Source: Roseospira marina | Lineage (GTDB): Bacteria; Pseudomonadota; Alphaproteobacteria; Rhodospirillales; Rhodospirillaceae | Direction: 5' to 3' | Assembly (NCBI RefSeq): GCF_014197855.1 | Contig: NZ_JACIGJ010000006.1 | Coordinates: forward strand, 205,740 to 269,739 | Length of the DNA stretch: 64,000 bases | Shown here: positions 45,089 through 55,297 of the stretch, in pieces | How the letters are laid out: the number at the start of each line of letters is the position of its first letter | Numbering within the stretch: the first letter of the stretch is position 1 | Translations under genes and position numbers: made by a program | Notes under the pieces: generated by a model | The model's input: only the letters and a program-made list of their open reading frames with translations | What the model was told of the DNA's origin: nothing | The model's database searches: none

Positions 45089-48000
45089 ATGGTTCCCGAC
45101 GCGACGGTCAATGTCACCCGTCCCATCGTTTTTGTTGATGTCGCCGTAGCGGAGGCCGCCGCGCATCTGACCGCTGCGGGCCTCGCGGCGGAGGTTGTCC
45201 GGCTGCACGCGGGGCGGCCCGCGCTGGCGCAGATGGCGGATCATCTCGACGGCCGCGCGAACGTCGAGGCCATCCATGTGCTCAGCCACGGTCAGGACGG
45301 CGCCTTGCTGTTCGCGTCCGGGGCCGTCACCGCCGAGACCTTGCCGGGCGACGAGGGTGAGCTGGCCCGCATCGGGCGGGCGCTGGCCGAGGAGGCCGGC
45401 CTGCTGCTGTACGGCTGCTCGGTGGTGGAGACGGTGGCCGGGCAGGCCTTCATCGCGCGGATCGCGACGATGACCGGGGCCGCCGTGGCGGCCTCCCCCA
45501 CCCGGACCGGGGCGGCGGACAAAGGCGGGACGTGGCGGCTGGAGGGACCGAGCGGGACGGTCGCCGCAGCGCGCCCGTTGATTCGGGTCCTGGAGCCCCG
45601 GTTCACGGGCCTCCTCGCGCCAAGCGTTGGGACAACGACCTTCGGAACGACCTTCGTTTCAATTTCAGCGCTACAAAACAACAATCAGACCGCAAGCGGC
45701 ACCAACAACGGCTTCACCATCACGCAGACCAATGTCGATGCCTCAAGCAGTACGTTCATTGCCGTTCTCACGACCCCCCCCGACATTGGGGGTGGCGGCG
45801 ATGCCAATCTCGGCGCGACGGCCAACGCGAACGCGATCGATCGTCTCACCCTCGTGGCGGACGACGCCAGTTATATGAACGTCGACAGCTTGTACTTTGC
45901 GTGGACTCAGACGTCCGGTGGAGCCAGTGCAACGATAACCTTCACGGGCCTGGATGGTGCCACCACGCTCGGGAGCAAGGCGGTGACCCTGACGGCGGGC
46001 ACCGGAGGCGGCGTGACTCAGTCGAGTATCAACCTCGAGTCCCCGGACAGCGGCAGCTTCGATTACATCAAGGAATTGAGGATCCAGCTCGCGAGTGGAC
46101 AGGCAGCCAACGGCGTCTATCTGGACGACATCGTGCTGTCGACCGCCGTGGCGCCCAACAACGCCCCCGTGGTCGCGTCGCCAACCGGTGACGCCGCGTT
46201 CACCGAGGGGGGCGGCGCAGTTGCGGTGGACGCCGCCCTGACCGTCACCGACGCCGAGAGCGACACCATCAGCGGCGCGACGGTCTCCGTCACCGGCGGC
46301 TTCGCGAGCGGTGACATTCTGGCGGTCACCGACGGGTCGGGTATTTCATCCAACTACAACAGCGGCACCGGCGTTCTGACGCTGAACGGAACGACGACGG
46401 CGGCGAACTACCAGACCGTTCTGCGCACGCTGACCTTCAACAGCACCAGCGACACGCCCTCGACCAGCGCCCGCACCCTGACCTACGCGGTGACCGATAC
46501 CGGCTCGTCCACCGCCGGCAGCGTGACGCAGGGTGTCACGGTTGCGGCCGTCAACGACGCGCCGGTGTTCGCCAACCTGAACGGCACACCCGCCTTTACC
46601 GAGGGCGGATCGGCGGTGCCACTGGACGCCGACGTCACGGTCTCCGACGCGGAACTCGATGCCTTGAATGGGGCCAGCGGCGACTACAGCGGGGCCTCGC
46701 TGACCATCGCCCGCAACGGCGGGGCCAATGCCGACGACCGGCTGTCCATCGTGACCGGCGGCAGCCTGACGGTCGCGGGGGGCCCGGACGGCGGCGGGAC
46801 CGTGTCGTCCGGCGGCAACGTGATCGCCACGATCTCCAATACCGGCAACGGTCAGCTTCAAGTCACCTTCGCGGACAACGGCACGACCCCGACGACCGCG
46901 CTGGTCAACGAGGTGATGCAGGCCGTGCGGTACAGCAATGCCAGCAACGCCCCCCCGTCGTCGGCACAACTGGATTGGACTCTGAACGACGGCAACAGCG
47001 GAAGCCAGGGAACGGGCGGGGCGCTGACGGCCACCGGCTCCACCCCGGTCTCGATCACGGGCGTCAACGATGAACCGACGCTGACCGCCACGGGCGCCGA
47101 TCCGTCGTACACCGAGGGCGGCAGCGCCGTCGCTCTGTTCACCGGGGCGGCGGCCTCAACCATCGAAACCAGCCAGAGCATCACGGGCCTGACGCTGACG
47201 GTCACCAACGTCGCGGACGGGGCGAACGAGATCCTGACGCTTGACGGCTCCGACGTGGCGCTCACCGACGGCAAGGTCACCACGACCAACGGCCTGGCGG
47301 TCACGGTCTCGGTGTCCGGATCCACCGCCACGGTGTCGTTCAGCGGGGCCTCCATGACCCCCGCCGAGGCGCAAGCCGGGGTGGACGCCCTCGCCTACCG
47401 GAACACCAGCGACAATCCGTCCACGGGCAGCACCCGGGTGGTCACGATCACCCAGATGACCGACAGCGGCGGCACGGCCAACAGCGGGGACGACACGGTC
47501 AGCCTGTCGCTCGCCTCCACGGTGTCCCTGACCGCCGTCAACAGTCCGCCGGTCGTGGGCGGCGTGTTCGGCGATACCGCCAGCATGGTTACCGCCGGCG
47601 CCGGGGCCGTGAACGTCACCGGCCTGGACGACGCGACGGTCACCAACGCGGACTCGGCGGACTACGACGGCGGAACCCTGACGATCGTGGATAGCGGCCC
47701 GACCAACGGAAGCTGGGGCCTCGACGGCACCACGGCCACGTCCGGCAAGGACGGCACGTTTACGGCCAATGAAACCGTGTCCATCGGCGGGACCGCCATC
47801 GGCACCGTCGATGCCACGAACGATGGCCTGAGCGGCAACACCCTGACGATCGCCTTCAACAGTGACGCGACCTCCGCCCGGATCCAGACGCTGCTTCGCG
47901 CCCTGACGTACGACGCGCCAAGCACCGACGGGGCCCGGTCGTTTACAGTTACCCTGGACGACGGCGACGGCACCGCGAACGGCGGCGACGCGGATGCCTC

Positions 48001-49399
48001 CGGCACCTTCGGCCTGACCGTCGGCGCATCGACCCCGTCCAATGGTGGGGGCGGTGGTGGCTCGACCGGGGGCCAGACGACCACGACAACGACCGAGGGC
48101 ACCAAAGTCACCACCACCACCACGACCAACAGCAACGGCACGGTGACCCAAACCAAGACCATCGCGCCCTTCGATGGCTTTCAGCCCGGCGAGGACGAGG
48201 ACGATGGCGCCAACGCGCTGTCGGATCACGTCCTCGCCGGGTCCGGCGCCGCGCCGGCCCTGACCGCCAGCCTGCCCATGGGCGTCGGCCTGACAAGCTC
48301 CGGCGCGACCACGCCCCGTACACCCACGGATCCGCTGCTGGACCTGATCGACCGCATCGAAACCGAGACCGAGTCCGGGTCGCAGACCCAGACGCATATG
48401 ACCGGGGTCGGGCGGGCGTTCCTGAACGGCTTGTCGCCGGACACCCCGCTGTACGTGAACACCATCACGCCGACGGTCAGCGGTGCGGCCGCGCCGGACG
48501 GGCCGATCCTCATCACCGGCGCGGACGCCTCGGCCGGCGAGCAGGAGGCGCTGGTCATCGACACGCGGGGGCTGCCCTCGGGCACCACGCTTCAGCTTGA
48601 GAACGTGGAGTTCGCCGCCATCGTCGGGGAATCAACGGTCACCGGCGGCAGCGGCGACAACATCGCGGTCGGCGACGGGAGCGATCAGTTCATCCGCCTG
48701 GGCGAGGGCGACGACATCCTGGACGGCGGGGCCGGCGACGACGTCGTGGGATCGCTCGGGGGCGACGACATCCTGATCGGCGGGGACGGCAACGACACCG
48801 TCACCGGGGGCACCGGCGTCGACGTGGCTCAGTTCGCCGAGAGCTTCGGGACGTCGCAGGTCCAGCGGGCGGAAGGCGCCACCGTCGTCCGCAGCGGCGG
48901 CACGGCCGACGTTGGGGCGGATGTCGAAATCCTGGTCTTTGCCGAGGACGGCACCTCCACCCTCACCCGCATCCCCGACGCCACGCCGCTGGCCGGGCTG
49001 GCCTTCGACAGCACCTTCTACGCGACGCAAAACGCCGACGTCGCGACCGCCGTCACGGCGGGCATCTTTTCGGACGCCCAGGCCCACGCCCTGGCGCACG
49101 GCCTCGACGAGGGACGGGCGCCGAATCCGTTCTGGGATGAGGCGTGGTACCTGGAGGCCAATCCCGACGTCGCGGCGGCCATCGCCAACGGGTGGCTGAC
49201 CAGCGCCCTGCGGCACTACGCGACCTGGGGGGCCGACGAGGGCCGCGATCCCGGACCGTGGTTCGATGCCGCGGCCTATCTGGCGGCCAATCCGGACGTC
49301 GCGGACGCCGGCATGGACCCGCTGTTCCACTTCGTCCTGCACGGTGTCGGCGAAGGGCGAACGGGATACGTGGCCGATACGGACATGGTGTTCGCGTAA
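45089..49399 (+). CDS. DUF4347/cadherin-like/RTX surface protein
   Basis: 1436 residues, ATG preceded by AAGGAG. Residues about 10-165 are a DUF4347 domain (HVLSHGQDGALLF, LLLYGCSVVETVAG). Residues about 350-980 are repeated beta-sandwich units, each opening with a Pro-Val/Thr and TEGG(S/G)AV (at about 370, 500, 670). A Gly run and a Thr-rich linker follow at about 984-1027. RTX-type calcium repeats are at about 1190-1250 (GEGDDILDGGAGDD, GGDGNDTVTGG). The C-terminus has three copies of a YLxxNPDVAxA motif (1305-1430). No N-terminal signal peptide, so type I secretion is likely. A large adhesin. Confidence 0.85.
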   Translation: MVPDATVNVTRPIVFVDVAVAEAAAHLTAAGLAAEVVRLHAGRPALAQMADHLDGRANVEAIHVLSHGQDGALLFASGAVTAETLPGDEGELARIGRALAEEAGLLLYGCSVVETVAGQAFIARIATMTGAAVAASPTRTGAADKGGTWRLEGPSGTVAAARPLIRVLEPRFTGLLAPSVGTTTFGTTFVSISALQNNNQTASGTNNGFTITQTNVDASSSTFIAVLTTPPDIGGGGDANLGATANANAIDRLTLVADDASYMNVDSLYFAWTQTSGGASATITFTGLDGATTLGSKAVTLTAGTGGGVTQSSINLESPDSGSFDYIKELRIQLASGQAANGVYLDDIVLSTAVAPNNAPVVASPTGDAAFTEGGGAVAVDAALTVTDAESDTISGATVSVTGGFASGDILAVTDGSGISSNYNSGTGVLTLNGTTTAANYQTVLRTLTFNSTSDTPSTSARTLTYAVTDTGSSTAGSVTQGVTVAAVNDAPVFANLNGTPAFTEGGSAVPLDADVTVSDAELDALNGASGDYSGASLTIARNGGANADDRLSIVTGGSLTVAGGPDGGGTVSSGGNVIATISNTGNGQLQVTFADNGTTPTTALVNEVMQAVRYSNASNAPPSSAQLDWTLNDGNSGSQGTGGALTATGSTPVSITGVNDEPTLTATGADPSYTEGGSAVALFTGAAASTIETSQSITGLTLTVTNVADGANEILTLDGSDVALTDGKVTTTNGLAVTVSVSGSTATVSFSGASMTPAEAQAGVDALAYRNTSDNPSTGSTRVVTITQMTDSGGTANSGDDTVSLSLASTVSLTAVNSPPVVGGVFGDTASMVTAGAGAVNVTGLDDATVTNADSADYDGGTLTIVDSGPTNGSWGLDGTTATSGKDGTFTANETVSIGGTAIGTVDATNDGLSGNTLTIAFNSDATSARIQTLLRALTYDAPSTDGARSFTVTLDDGDGTANGGDADASGTFGLTVGASTPSNGGGGGGSTGGQTTTTTTEGTKVTTTTTTNSNGTVTQTKTIAPFDGFQPGEDEDDGANALSDHVLAGSGAAPALTASLPMGVGLTSSGATTPRTPTDPLLDLIDRIETETESGSQTQTHMTGVGRAFLNGLSPDTPLYVNTITPTVSGAAAPDGPILITGADASAGEQEALVIDTRGLPSGTTLQLENVEFAAIVGESTVTGGSGDNIAVGDGSDQFIRLGEGDDILDGGAGDDVVGSLGGDDILIGGDGNDTVTGGTGVDVAQFAESFGTSQVQRAEGATVVRSGGTADVGADVEILVFAEDGTSTLTRIPDATPLAGLAFDSTFYATQNADVATAVTAGIFSDAQAHALAHGLDEGRAPNPFWDEAWYLEANPDVAAAIANGWLTSALRHYATWGADEGRDPGPWFDAAAYLAANPDVADAGMDPLFHFVLHGVGEGRTGYVADTDMVFA

Positions 49400-49440
49400 C
49401 GCACAGCGCGGCGGCGCCCGAGGTTTTCGACCGGGCGGTC

Positions 49441-51828
49441 TTACAGGTCCGCCGCCGTCCCGAAGCGGAGGGGCCGGCCACAGGTCAGGCCCTGAACCTT
49501 TTCGAGGATCGAGTCCGCGTCGATGCCGTGGTGGCGGCGCAGGTCGCCGATGGTGCCGGTCTGGCCGAAGTGCTCCACCCCGAGCGGAAGGGTCCGGTGG
49601 CCGTGCACCGCCCCCAGCCAGGACAGCGTGGCGGGGTGACCGTCGATCACCGTGATCATCGCGCAGTGCGAGGGAACGTCCGCCAGCAGGCGTTCCACAT
49701 GGGACGTGGCGCGCGCGTTGCCCCGGCTGCGGGCGCGCTGGGCCGCGGTCCAGCCCGCGTTGAGACGGTCCGCCGAGGTCACGGCCAGCACGCCGATGTC
49801 GCGCCGCCCCTCACCGATCAGCCCGGCCGCCTCGACCGCTTCCGGCGCCACGGCGCCCTGATAGGCGATCACCACCTCGCAGTTGGGACCGGGCGGGCGC
49901 AGCCAATAGGCCCCGTCGATGGCCCCCTGGCGGAAGGCGTCGTCGGCCCGCTGGCCCGGCTGTTCGATGGGGCTGGTGGTGAGCCGCAGATAGACCGACC
50001 CGCCGGTTTCGTCGCGCAGCCAGGTGCGTTCGTCGGGGTCGCCCTCGCCGTCACGCTGGAGGTAGCCGAAGGCCCATTCCAGAATCACGGCCAGTTCATC
50101 GGCATAGGCGGGCTCGAAAGCCGCCAGCCCGTCCTGGGCCATGCCGATCAGCGGTGTTCCGACGGACTGGTGAGCACCGCCTTCCGGCGCCAGGGTCACG
50201 CCGGAGGGGGTGCCCACGATCAGGAACCGGGCGTCCTGGTAACAGGCGTAGTTCAGGGCATCCAGGCCACGGGCCACGAAGGGGTCGTACACCGTGCCGA
50301 TGGGGATCAGGCGCTGCCCGAACAGAGCATGAGACAGCCCCGCCGCGCCGAGCAGCAGGAACAGGTTCATCTCCGCGATGCCCAGTTCGATGTGCTGGCC
50401 GTCGGGCGCGAAGGCCCACTTGGCCGTCGACGGGATCCGCTGCTCCAGGAAGGTGTCGGCGCGGGCCTCGCGGGCAAAGAGCTTCCGCCGGTTGACCCAC
50501 GGCCCCAGGCTGGTGGTTCCGGTCACGTCCGGCGACGTGGTGAGGATCCGCGCCGCCAAGTCGGACGATCCCTTGGCCAGCGCGTCCAGGATCTTGCCGA
50601 AGGCCATCTGGGTGGAGATGACTGCGTCCGTCGGCGCGGCGACCGGCGGCACCGGAAGCGCGGCGGCCGTGTACCGCCGGGGCCCCTTGGCGAAGAAGGG
50701 AACGGTGTCGAGGAAGGCGCGCAGACCCTCAGGGTCCGAAACCCCGGCCAGGGGCTCCCACTCCTGCCCCTCGGCGATGCCCATATGGGCCTGCCACTCG
50801 GCCATCTGGGCCGTGGTCATCAGGCCGCCGTGGTTGTCCTTGTGCCCGGCGATAGGCGTCCCCCAGCCCTTGACCGTGTAGCACAGGAAGCAGGTGGGGC
50901 GGTCGTGGTCGATGGCCGCAAAGGTCTCGGCCATGGTGTCCACGCAGTTGCCCCCCAGGTTTTCCATGAGGGTCGCCAGCTCCCGATCATTCCGAGCGTC
51001 GAGCAGGGCGCTCACGTCGCCCTGGTCGCCCAGGTCGTCCATGAGATGGCGGCGCCAGACTGCGCCCCCCTGGTAGGTGAGCGCCGAATAGAGCTGGTTC
51101 GGGCAGGCGTCGATCCACCCGCGCAGGGCCTCGCCGCCCGGTTCCTGGAAGGCGGCCCGCTGGAGGGCGCCGTATTTCACCCGGACCACGTCCCAGCCGA
51201 AGGCGCCGAAGATCTTCTCGATGCGGTCGAACAGGCCCTCGCGGACCACGCCGTCCAGGGACTGCCGGTTATAGTCGATGATCCACCAGCAGTTCCGCAG
51301 GTCGTGCTTCCATCCCTCCTGCAGGGCTTCGTAGATGTTGCCCTCGTCCAGCTCCGCGTCACCGGCCAGGGCGACCATGCGGCCCGGGGGCAACGTTCCC
51401 TCCCAGTCCTTGGCCAGGATGTAGTCCTGGATAAGCGCGGCGAAGGCCGTGATGCCCACCCCCAACCCGACGGATCCGGTGGAGAAATCGACGTCGTCGA
51501 TGTCCTTGGTGCGGCTGGGGTAGCTTTGGGCGCCGCCGAACCCCCGGAACGCCTCCAGCTTCTCGCGGGTCTGCTGGCCCATGAGGTACTGCATGGCGTG
51601 AAAGACCGGCGAGCCGTGCGGCTTCACCGCCACCCGGTCCTCGGGCTTCAGGGCCGAGAAATACAGCGCGGTCAGGATGGAGACCATGGACGCCGAGGAG
51701 GCCTGATGCCCCCCCACCTTGATGTCGTCCACCTTGGGACGCACGTGGTTGGCGTTGTGGATCATCCAGTGGCTGAGCCACAGCAGGCGCTGCTCGATGG
51801 TTTTCAAGGGGGAGGCGGGACGGGTCAT
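49441..51828 (-). CDS. Homodimeric E1-type 2-oxoacid dehydrogenase / transketolase-like enzyme
   Basis: 795 residues from ATG 51828; a longer frame begins upstream but lacks homology there. The AceE-like thiamine diphosphate fold is shown by GGHQASSASMVSILTALYF, the cofactor/metal motif GDAELDEGNIYEAL, and CFLCYTVKGWG. The second half has QHIELGIAEMNLFLLLGAAG and APEGGAHQSVGTPLIG. This resembles MdeB-type E1 proteins that oxidise 2-oxobutyrate next to a gene producing it. Here the neighbour is acdS, which yields 2-oxobutyrate, so that substrate is favoured. E2/E3 partners are not in view. Confidence 0.82.
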   Translation of the reverse strand: MTRPASPLKTIEQRLLWLSHWMIHNANHVRPKVDDIKVGGHQASSASMVSILTALYFSALKPEDRVAVKPHGSPVFHAMQYLMGQQTREKLEAFRGFGGAQSYPSRTKDIDDVDFSTGSVGLGVGITAFAALIQDYILAKDWEGTLPPGRMVALAGDAELDEGNIYEALQEGWKHDLRNCWWIIDYNRQSLDGVVREGLFDRIEKIFGAFGWDVVRVKYGALQRAAFQEPGGEALRGWIDACPNQLYSALTYQGGAVWRRHLMDDLGDQGDVSALLDARNDRELATLMENLGGNCVDTMAETFAAIDHDRPTCFLCYTVKGWGTPIAGHKDNHGGLMTTAQMAEWQAHMGIAEGQEWEPLAGVSDPEGLRAFLDTVPFFAKGPRRYTAAALPVPPVAAPTDAVISTQMAFGKILDALAKGSSDLAARILTTSPDVTGTTSLGPWVNRRKLFAREARADTFLEQRIPSTAKWAFAPDGQHIELGIAEMNLFLLLGAAGLSHALFGQRLIPIGTVYDPFVARGLDALNYACYQDARFLIVGTPSGVTLAPEGGAHQSVGTPLIGMAQDGLAAFEPAYADELAVILEWAFGYLQRDGEGDPDERTWLRDETGGSVYLRLTTSPIEQPGQRADDAFRQGAIDGAYWLRPPGPNCEVVIAYQGAVAPEAVEAAGLIGEGRRDIGVLAVTSADRLNAGWTAAQRARSRGNARATSHVERLLADVPSHCAMITVIDGHPATLSWLGAVHGHRTLPLGVEHFGQTGTIGDLRRHHGIDADSILEKVQGLTCGRPLRFGTAADL

Positions 51829-51928
51829 CGCAGGGCTCTCGCGGTGAAGGGGCGGCGCGGGGTGGCCGCCGCCGCGCCGGGACGATGCGGCGCGGCGGAG
51901 CGATCCGACGGGAGCGACCGGGCGCGCG

Positions 51929-52948
51929 TCAACCGTCCTTGAAGTAATAGCTGTAGCCGTTGAGGGCCGGGGCGCCACCGAGGTGAGCGTAAAGCACCTT
52001 CGACCCCTGCGGGAAGAAGCCTTTGCGGGTGAGGTCGATCAGGCCCTGCATGGATTTGCCCTCGTACACCGGGTCGGTCATCATGGCTTCCGTGCGGGCC
52101 GCAAGACGAATGGCGTCGTTGGTCGCCTCCGACGGGACGCCGTAGGCCGGGTAGGCGTAGTCCGGATTGATGACGATCTCGTCGTCGCGAACGGCGCGCC
52201 CAAGGCCCACCAGGTCCGCCGTGCTGTCGACGATCCCGCGCACCTGGGCCCGGGTCTGGTCGACGGTGGCCGACGCATCGATGCCGATCACGCGGTCGGC
52301 CCGGTTCTGGGCGGCGAAACCCACGATCATGCCGCCCTGGGTGGAGCCGGTCACGACGCAGACGATGATGTAGTCAAACGTGAAGCCGAGGTCCGCTTCC
52401 TGCTTGGCGACCTCCTCGGCGAAGCCCACATAGCCCAGCCCGCCGTATTTATGGACGGAGGCGCCGGCCGGAATGGGATAGGGCTTGCCGCCCGCGTCCT
52501 TCACGGACTGGATGGCGTCTTCCCAGCTCTTGCGGATGCCGATGTCGAAGCCATCGTCCACGAGCCGGCTGTCCGCACCCATGAGGCGGCTCATCAGGAT
52601 GTTGCCCACGCGGTCATAGACGGCGTCGTAGTGCGGCACCCACTTTTCCTGAATGACCACGCATTTCATGCCCAGCTTGGCGGCGGTGGCCGCCACCATG
52701 CGGGTGTGGTTGGACTGCACCCCGCCGATCGACACCAGGGTATCCGCCCCGGCCGCGAGGGCGTCGGGGATGATGTACTCCAGCTTGCGCAGCTTGTTGC
52801 CACCCATGGCCAGGCCCGAGTTGCAGTCGTCGCGCTTGGCGTAGATCTGAACCGTGCCGCCGAGGGCCTCGGTCAGGCGCGGCAGGTGTTCGATGGGCGT
52901 CGGACCAAAGGTGAGCGGATAGCGTTCGAACGGGTCCAGCAGGGACAT
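51929..52948 (-). CDS. acdS: 1-Aminocyclopropane-1-carboxylate deaminase
   Basis: 339 residues, the exact family length. A pyridoxal-phosphate enzyme with the PLP lysine in [11 protein letters not shown] (about residue 51), then [20 protein letters not shown], a Ser/Thr-rich phosphate loop [11 protein letters not shown] and [13 protein letters not shown] at the end. Residues that separate true AcdS from D-cysteine desulfhydrase are in place ([28 protein letters not shown] with Glu and Leu-type positions). It cleaves ACC to ammonia and 2-oxobutyrate, lowering ethylene in plants. Divergent from an Lrp gene like acdR. Confidence 0.93.
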   Translation of the reverse strand: MSLLDPFERYPLTFGPTPIEHLPRLTEALGGTVQIYAKRDDCNSGLAMGGNKLRKLEYIIPDALAAGADTLVSIGGVQSNHTRMVAATAAKLGMKCVVIQEKWVPHYDAVYDRVGNILMSRLMGADSRLVDDGFDIGIRKSWEDAIQSVKDAGGKPYPIPAGASVHKYGGLGYVGFAEEVAKQEADLGFTFDYIIVCVVTGSTQGGMIVGFAAQNRADRVIGIDASATVDQTRAQVRGIVDSTADLVGLGRAVRDDEIVINPDYAYPAYGVPSEATNDAIRLAARTEAMMTDPVYEGKSMQGLIDLTRKGFFPQGSKVLYAHLGGAPALNGYSYYFKDG

Positions 52949-53105
52949 GGCGGGGCCTCCTGGGGGTGAGTGACCGTCCCAGGCTAGAGGCAGAGGCGTG
53001 ACGGGTGCTCTCGAATACGGTTATGATCCGGCCTAAATATGAATGAAAATGCCTGATACGTGAGATAAGACGTCTCTTTTCTGGTCAGAAATGGAGAGAG
53101 CTTTC

Positions 53106-53567
53106 ATGGGCGGCTTGGACCGGATCGACCTGAACATCCTGCGCGCCCTCCAGGCCGACGGGCGGCTGTCCAACGCCGATCTGGCGGAGCGGGTCCATGT
53201 CAGTCCGGCCACCTGTCACCGGCGGACGCGGCGCCTGTTTGACGAGGGCTACATCAAGGGCGTGCACGCCCGAATCGCGCCGGAACCGGTGGGCCTGGGC
53301 GTGGTGGCGATGGTGGGCGTGGTGCTGGACCGGTCCACACCGGAAAGCTTCGCCGCCTTCGAGGAGGCGGTGATGGGCATGGCCGTGGTGCTGGACTGTG
53401 TCCTGGTCGCCGGGGACTTCGACTATCTTATCAAGGTCCGGATCCGGGACATGGCCAACTTCAACCAGCTTCACGGCCGGGATTTGATCGCCTTGCCGGG
53501 GGTGCGACAGACCCGAACCTTTTTCATCATGAAGGAGGTCAAGGAAGACGCGCCGCTGCCGTTCTGA
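53106..53567 (+). CDS. acdR: Lrp/AsnC regulator AcdR
   Basis: 153 residues from ATG 53106 (GGAGAG seven bases upstream; an earlier ATG at 53091 lacks one). HTH at about 4-55 (DRIDLNILRALQADGRLSNA, then VSPATCHRRTRRL), RAM effector domain after. The gene is divergent from acdS with about 160 bases between, the common acdR-acdS arrangement in which AcdR plus ACC turns on the deaminase. Confidence 0.88.
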   Translation: MGGLDRIDLNILRALQADGRLSNADLAERVHVSPATCHRRTRRLFDEGYIKGVHARIAPEPVGLGVVAMVGVVLDRSTPESFAAFEEAVMGMAVVLDCVLVAGDFDYLIKVRIRDMANFNQLHGRDLIALPGVRQTRTFFIMKEVKEDAPLPF

Positions 53568-53572
53568 GGTCC

Positions 53573-53611
53573 GGGGCCCGGCGTTGGGGCCCGGCGTTGG
53601 GGCCCGGCGTT
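53573..53611. repeat. Three tandem 13-base repeats in acdR-MFS gap
   Basis: The unit GGGGCCCGGCGTT occurs three times head to tail at 53573, 53586 and 53599. It sits just after the acdR stop in a 327-base gap that holds no gene I can support. Each unit contains GGGCCC, so the array can fold and may help terminate the acdR transcript. Confidence 0.7.
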
Positions 53612-53894
53612 GGAGACCGCTCGTGGGGACCGCGGACATCGGATCATGGCGCCGCCGCCCCGTCGTCGTGTCCATAGGCCGCGTTGGCATGCCAAGCGTT
53701 GCGGTGACTCTCACGGCGCAGCGGGCAAGACGCCGGATTGATGAGACGGCGTTCGTCGACCTTGACCCTGCCCCCAACGTTGGTCCAGCGGTCAGGAGAG
53801 TCCTCCGGGCTGGTGCCAGCCGCGCGGGGGCTGGAGGCTGGTGTGTTTGAGTCCAAGGCCGTACGCTCGCCCTCCCTTGAAAAGGCGATGACAC

Positions 53895-55235
53895 ATGCGC
53901 GCGGTTCGCTCCCCCGACGTGTTCCGACGCCGGGCCACGGTGTTTGCCCTAATGATCGCGTTCCTCGACAGCGTCGGGATCGGGCTGGTCATTCCGGTGG
54001 TGCTGCCCCTTATCGAGGAGATCGGGCACCTCGGGATGGGCGACGCCGCCCAAGTCGGAGGGCTGCTGTTCGCCGTCTACAGCCTGGCCATGTTCGGGTT
54101 CGCCCCGCTTCTGGGCACGCTGTCGGACCGGTTCGGACGGCGGCCCCTGCTGCTGCTGGCCGTGGGCGGGTTGGCGGTGGATTACGTCCTTCAGGCCCTG
54201 GCACCCTCGCTGGGCTGGTTGTTTCTCGGGCGGATGGTCGCGGGGCTGTGCGGGGCATCCATCGTGATCGCGAACGCCTGTCTGGCGGACGTCAGCACGA
54301 CGGAGACGCGGGCGCGGGCGTTCGGCCTGATGGGCGCGGCCTTCGGCCTCGGCTTCGTGCTCGGCCCCGCCATCGGGGGTGTCCTGGGCGACCTGGGAAC
54401 GCGCGCGCCATTCTGGACTGCGGCGCTCCTGGCCGGCCTCAACGGTCTGTTGGCGCTGCTGTTTCTGCCGGAAACCCTGCCCCGTGAGCGCCGCCGGGCC
54501 GCACGCTGGCGGGACGCCAATCCGCTCGGCGTGTTCCGGGTGTTCGTGCGGCACCCAGGCGTCCTGCCCTATGCGGCCGTTCTGGCGCTGTATTTTCTGG
54601 GCAACTCGGTCTATGTCGGCGTCTGGGTGTTCTGGGGCTTCGCCAAGTTCGACTGGTCGACCACCGTCGTCGGCCTGACCCTCGCCGTCGCGGGGCTCGG
54701 CATGGCGCTGTTGCAAGGGCTGGGGACCGGCCCCGCGGTGGCCCGCTGGGGCGAGCACCGGCTGGCGCTGATCGGTCTGGCCTTCGCCGCGCTGAGCTGC
54801 GTGGGCTTCGGCCTGGCGACGACGACGACGGCGGTGTTCCTGCTGCTGATGCTCCACGGCATCGAGGGCTTCGTGCATCCCAGCGTCGCCGCCCTGATGT
54901 CCAAGCGCCTGCCCGAAGACACCCAAGGGGCGCTGCAAGGCGGCATCGCGGCGATCCAAAGCTTGGCCTTTCTGGTCGGGACCGTGCTGTTCACCCAGGT
55001 CTTTCGCATGTTCATGACGCCCGCCGCCCCGGTGCAAAGCCCGGACGTCGTGTTTTTCGGCGCCAGCGCGATCCTGGCCGTCGCGTTCGTGTGGCTTTGG
55101 CGACGCGGTGGTCGTGCGGCCTCCCGGGGGCGCATCTCCACCGTGGCGGACGGCCCCGGCCCCATTGACGCGCCGGATTCATGGGTCAAATCCCCAGCCG
55201 AAGGGTTATCGGACCGGCCCCGGCATCATAGGTAG
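53895..55235 (+). CDS. MFS drug-resistance-type transporter (TetA-like)
   Basis: 446 residues with about 12 hydrophobic segments. Motif [12 protein letters not shown] between helices 2 and 3, motif C-like [13 protein letters not shown] in helix 5, and [11 protein letters not shown] at the start match the DHA1/tetracycline-type exporters of the inner membrane. The C-terminal ~45 residues after the last helix are polar. The substrate could be drug, sugar or metabolite. No divergent regulator nearby. Confidence 0.87.
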   Translation: MRAVRSPDVFRRRATVFALMIAFLDSVGIGLVIPVVLPLIEEIGHLGMGDAAQVGGLLFAVYSLAMFGFAPLLGTLSDRFGRRPLLLLAVGGLAVDYVLQALAPSLGWLFLGRMVAGLCGASIVIANACLADVSTTETRARAFGLMGAAFGLGFVLGPAIGGVLGDLGTRAPFWTAALLAGLNGLLALLFLPETLPRERRRAARWRDANPLGVFRVFVRHPGVLPYAAVLALYFLGNSVYVGVWVFWGFAKFDWSTTVVGLTLAVAGLGMALLQGLGTGPAVARWGEHRLALIGLAFAALSCVGFGLATTTTAVFLLLMLHGIEGFVHPSVAALMSKRLPEDTQGALQGGIAAIQSLAFLVGTVLFTQVFRMFMTPAAPVQSPDVVFFGASAILAVAFVWLWRRGGRAASRGRISTVADGPGPIDAPDSWVKSPAEGLSDRPRHHR

Positions 55236-55297
55236 GGCAGAGCGATCGGGTCTCAGCCACCACGATCCCCGACCTGTTTTGACCAAGGATGGTTCCC

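Noticed and set aside
47156..48397. A 413-codon leftward frame inside the RTX protein gene
   Set aside because: Gly/Arg-rich complement of repeat coding sequence.
49144..51942. A 932-codon rightward open frame antisense to the E1-type dehydrogenase
   Set aside because: Overlaps the RTX gene end and the whole dehydrogenase gene, with no recognisable motifs.
53085..53894. A 269-codon leftward frame across acdR and the following gap
   Set aside because: Antisense to acdR and low-complexity outside it; no support as a gene.
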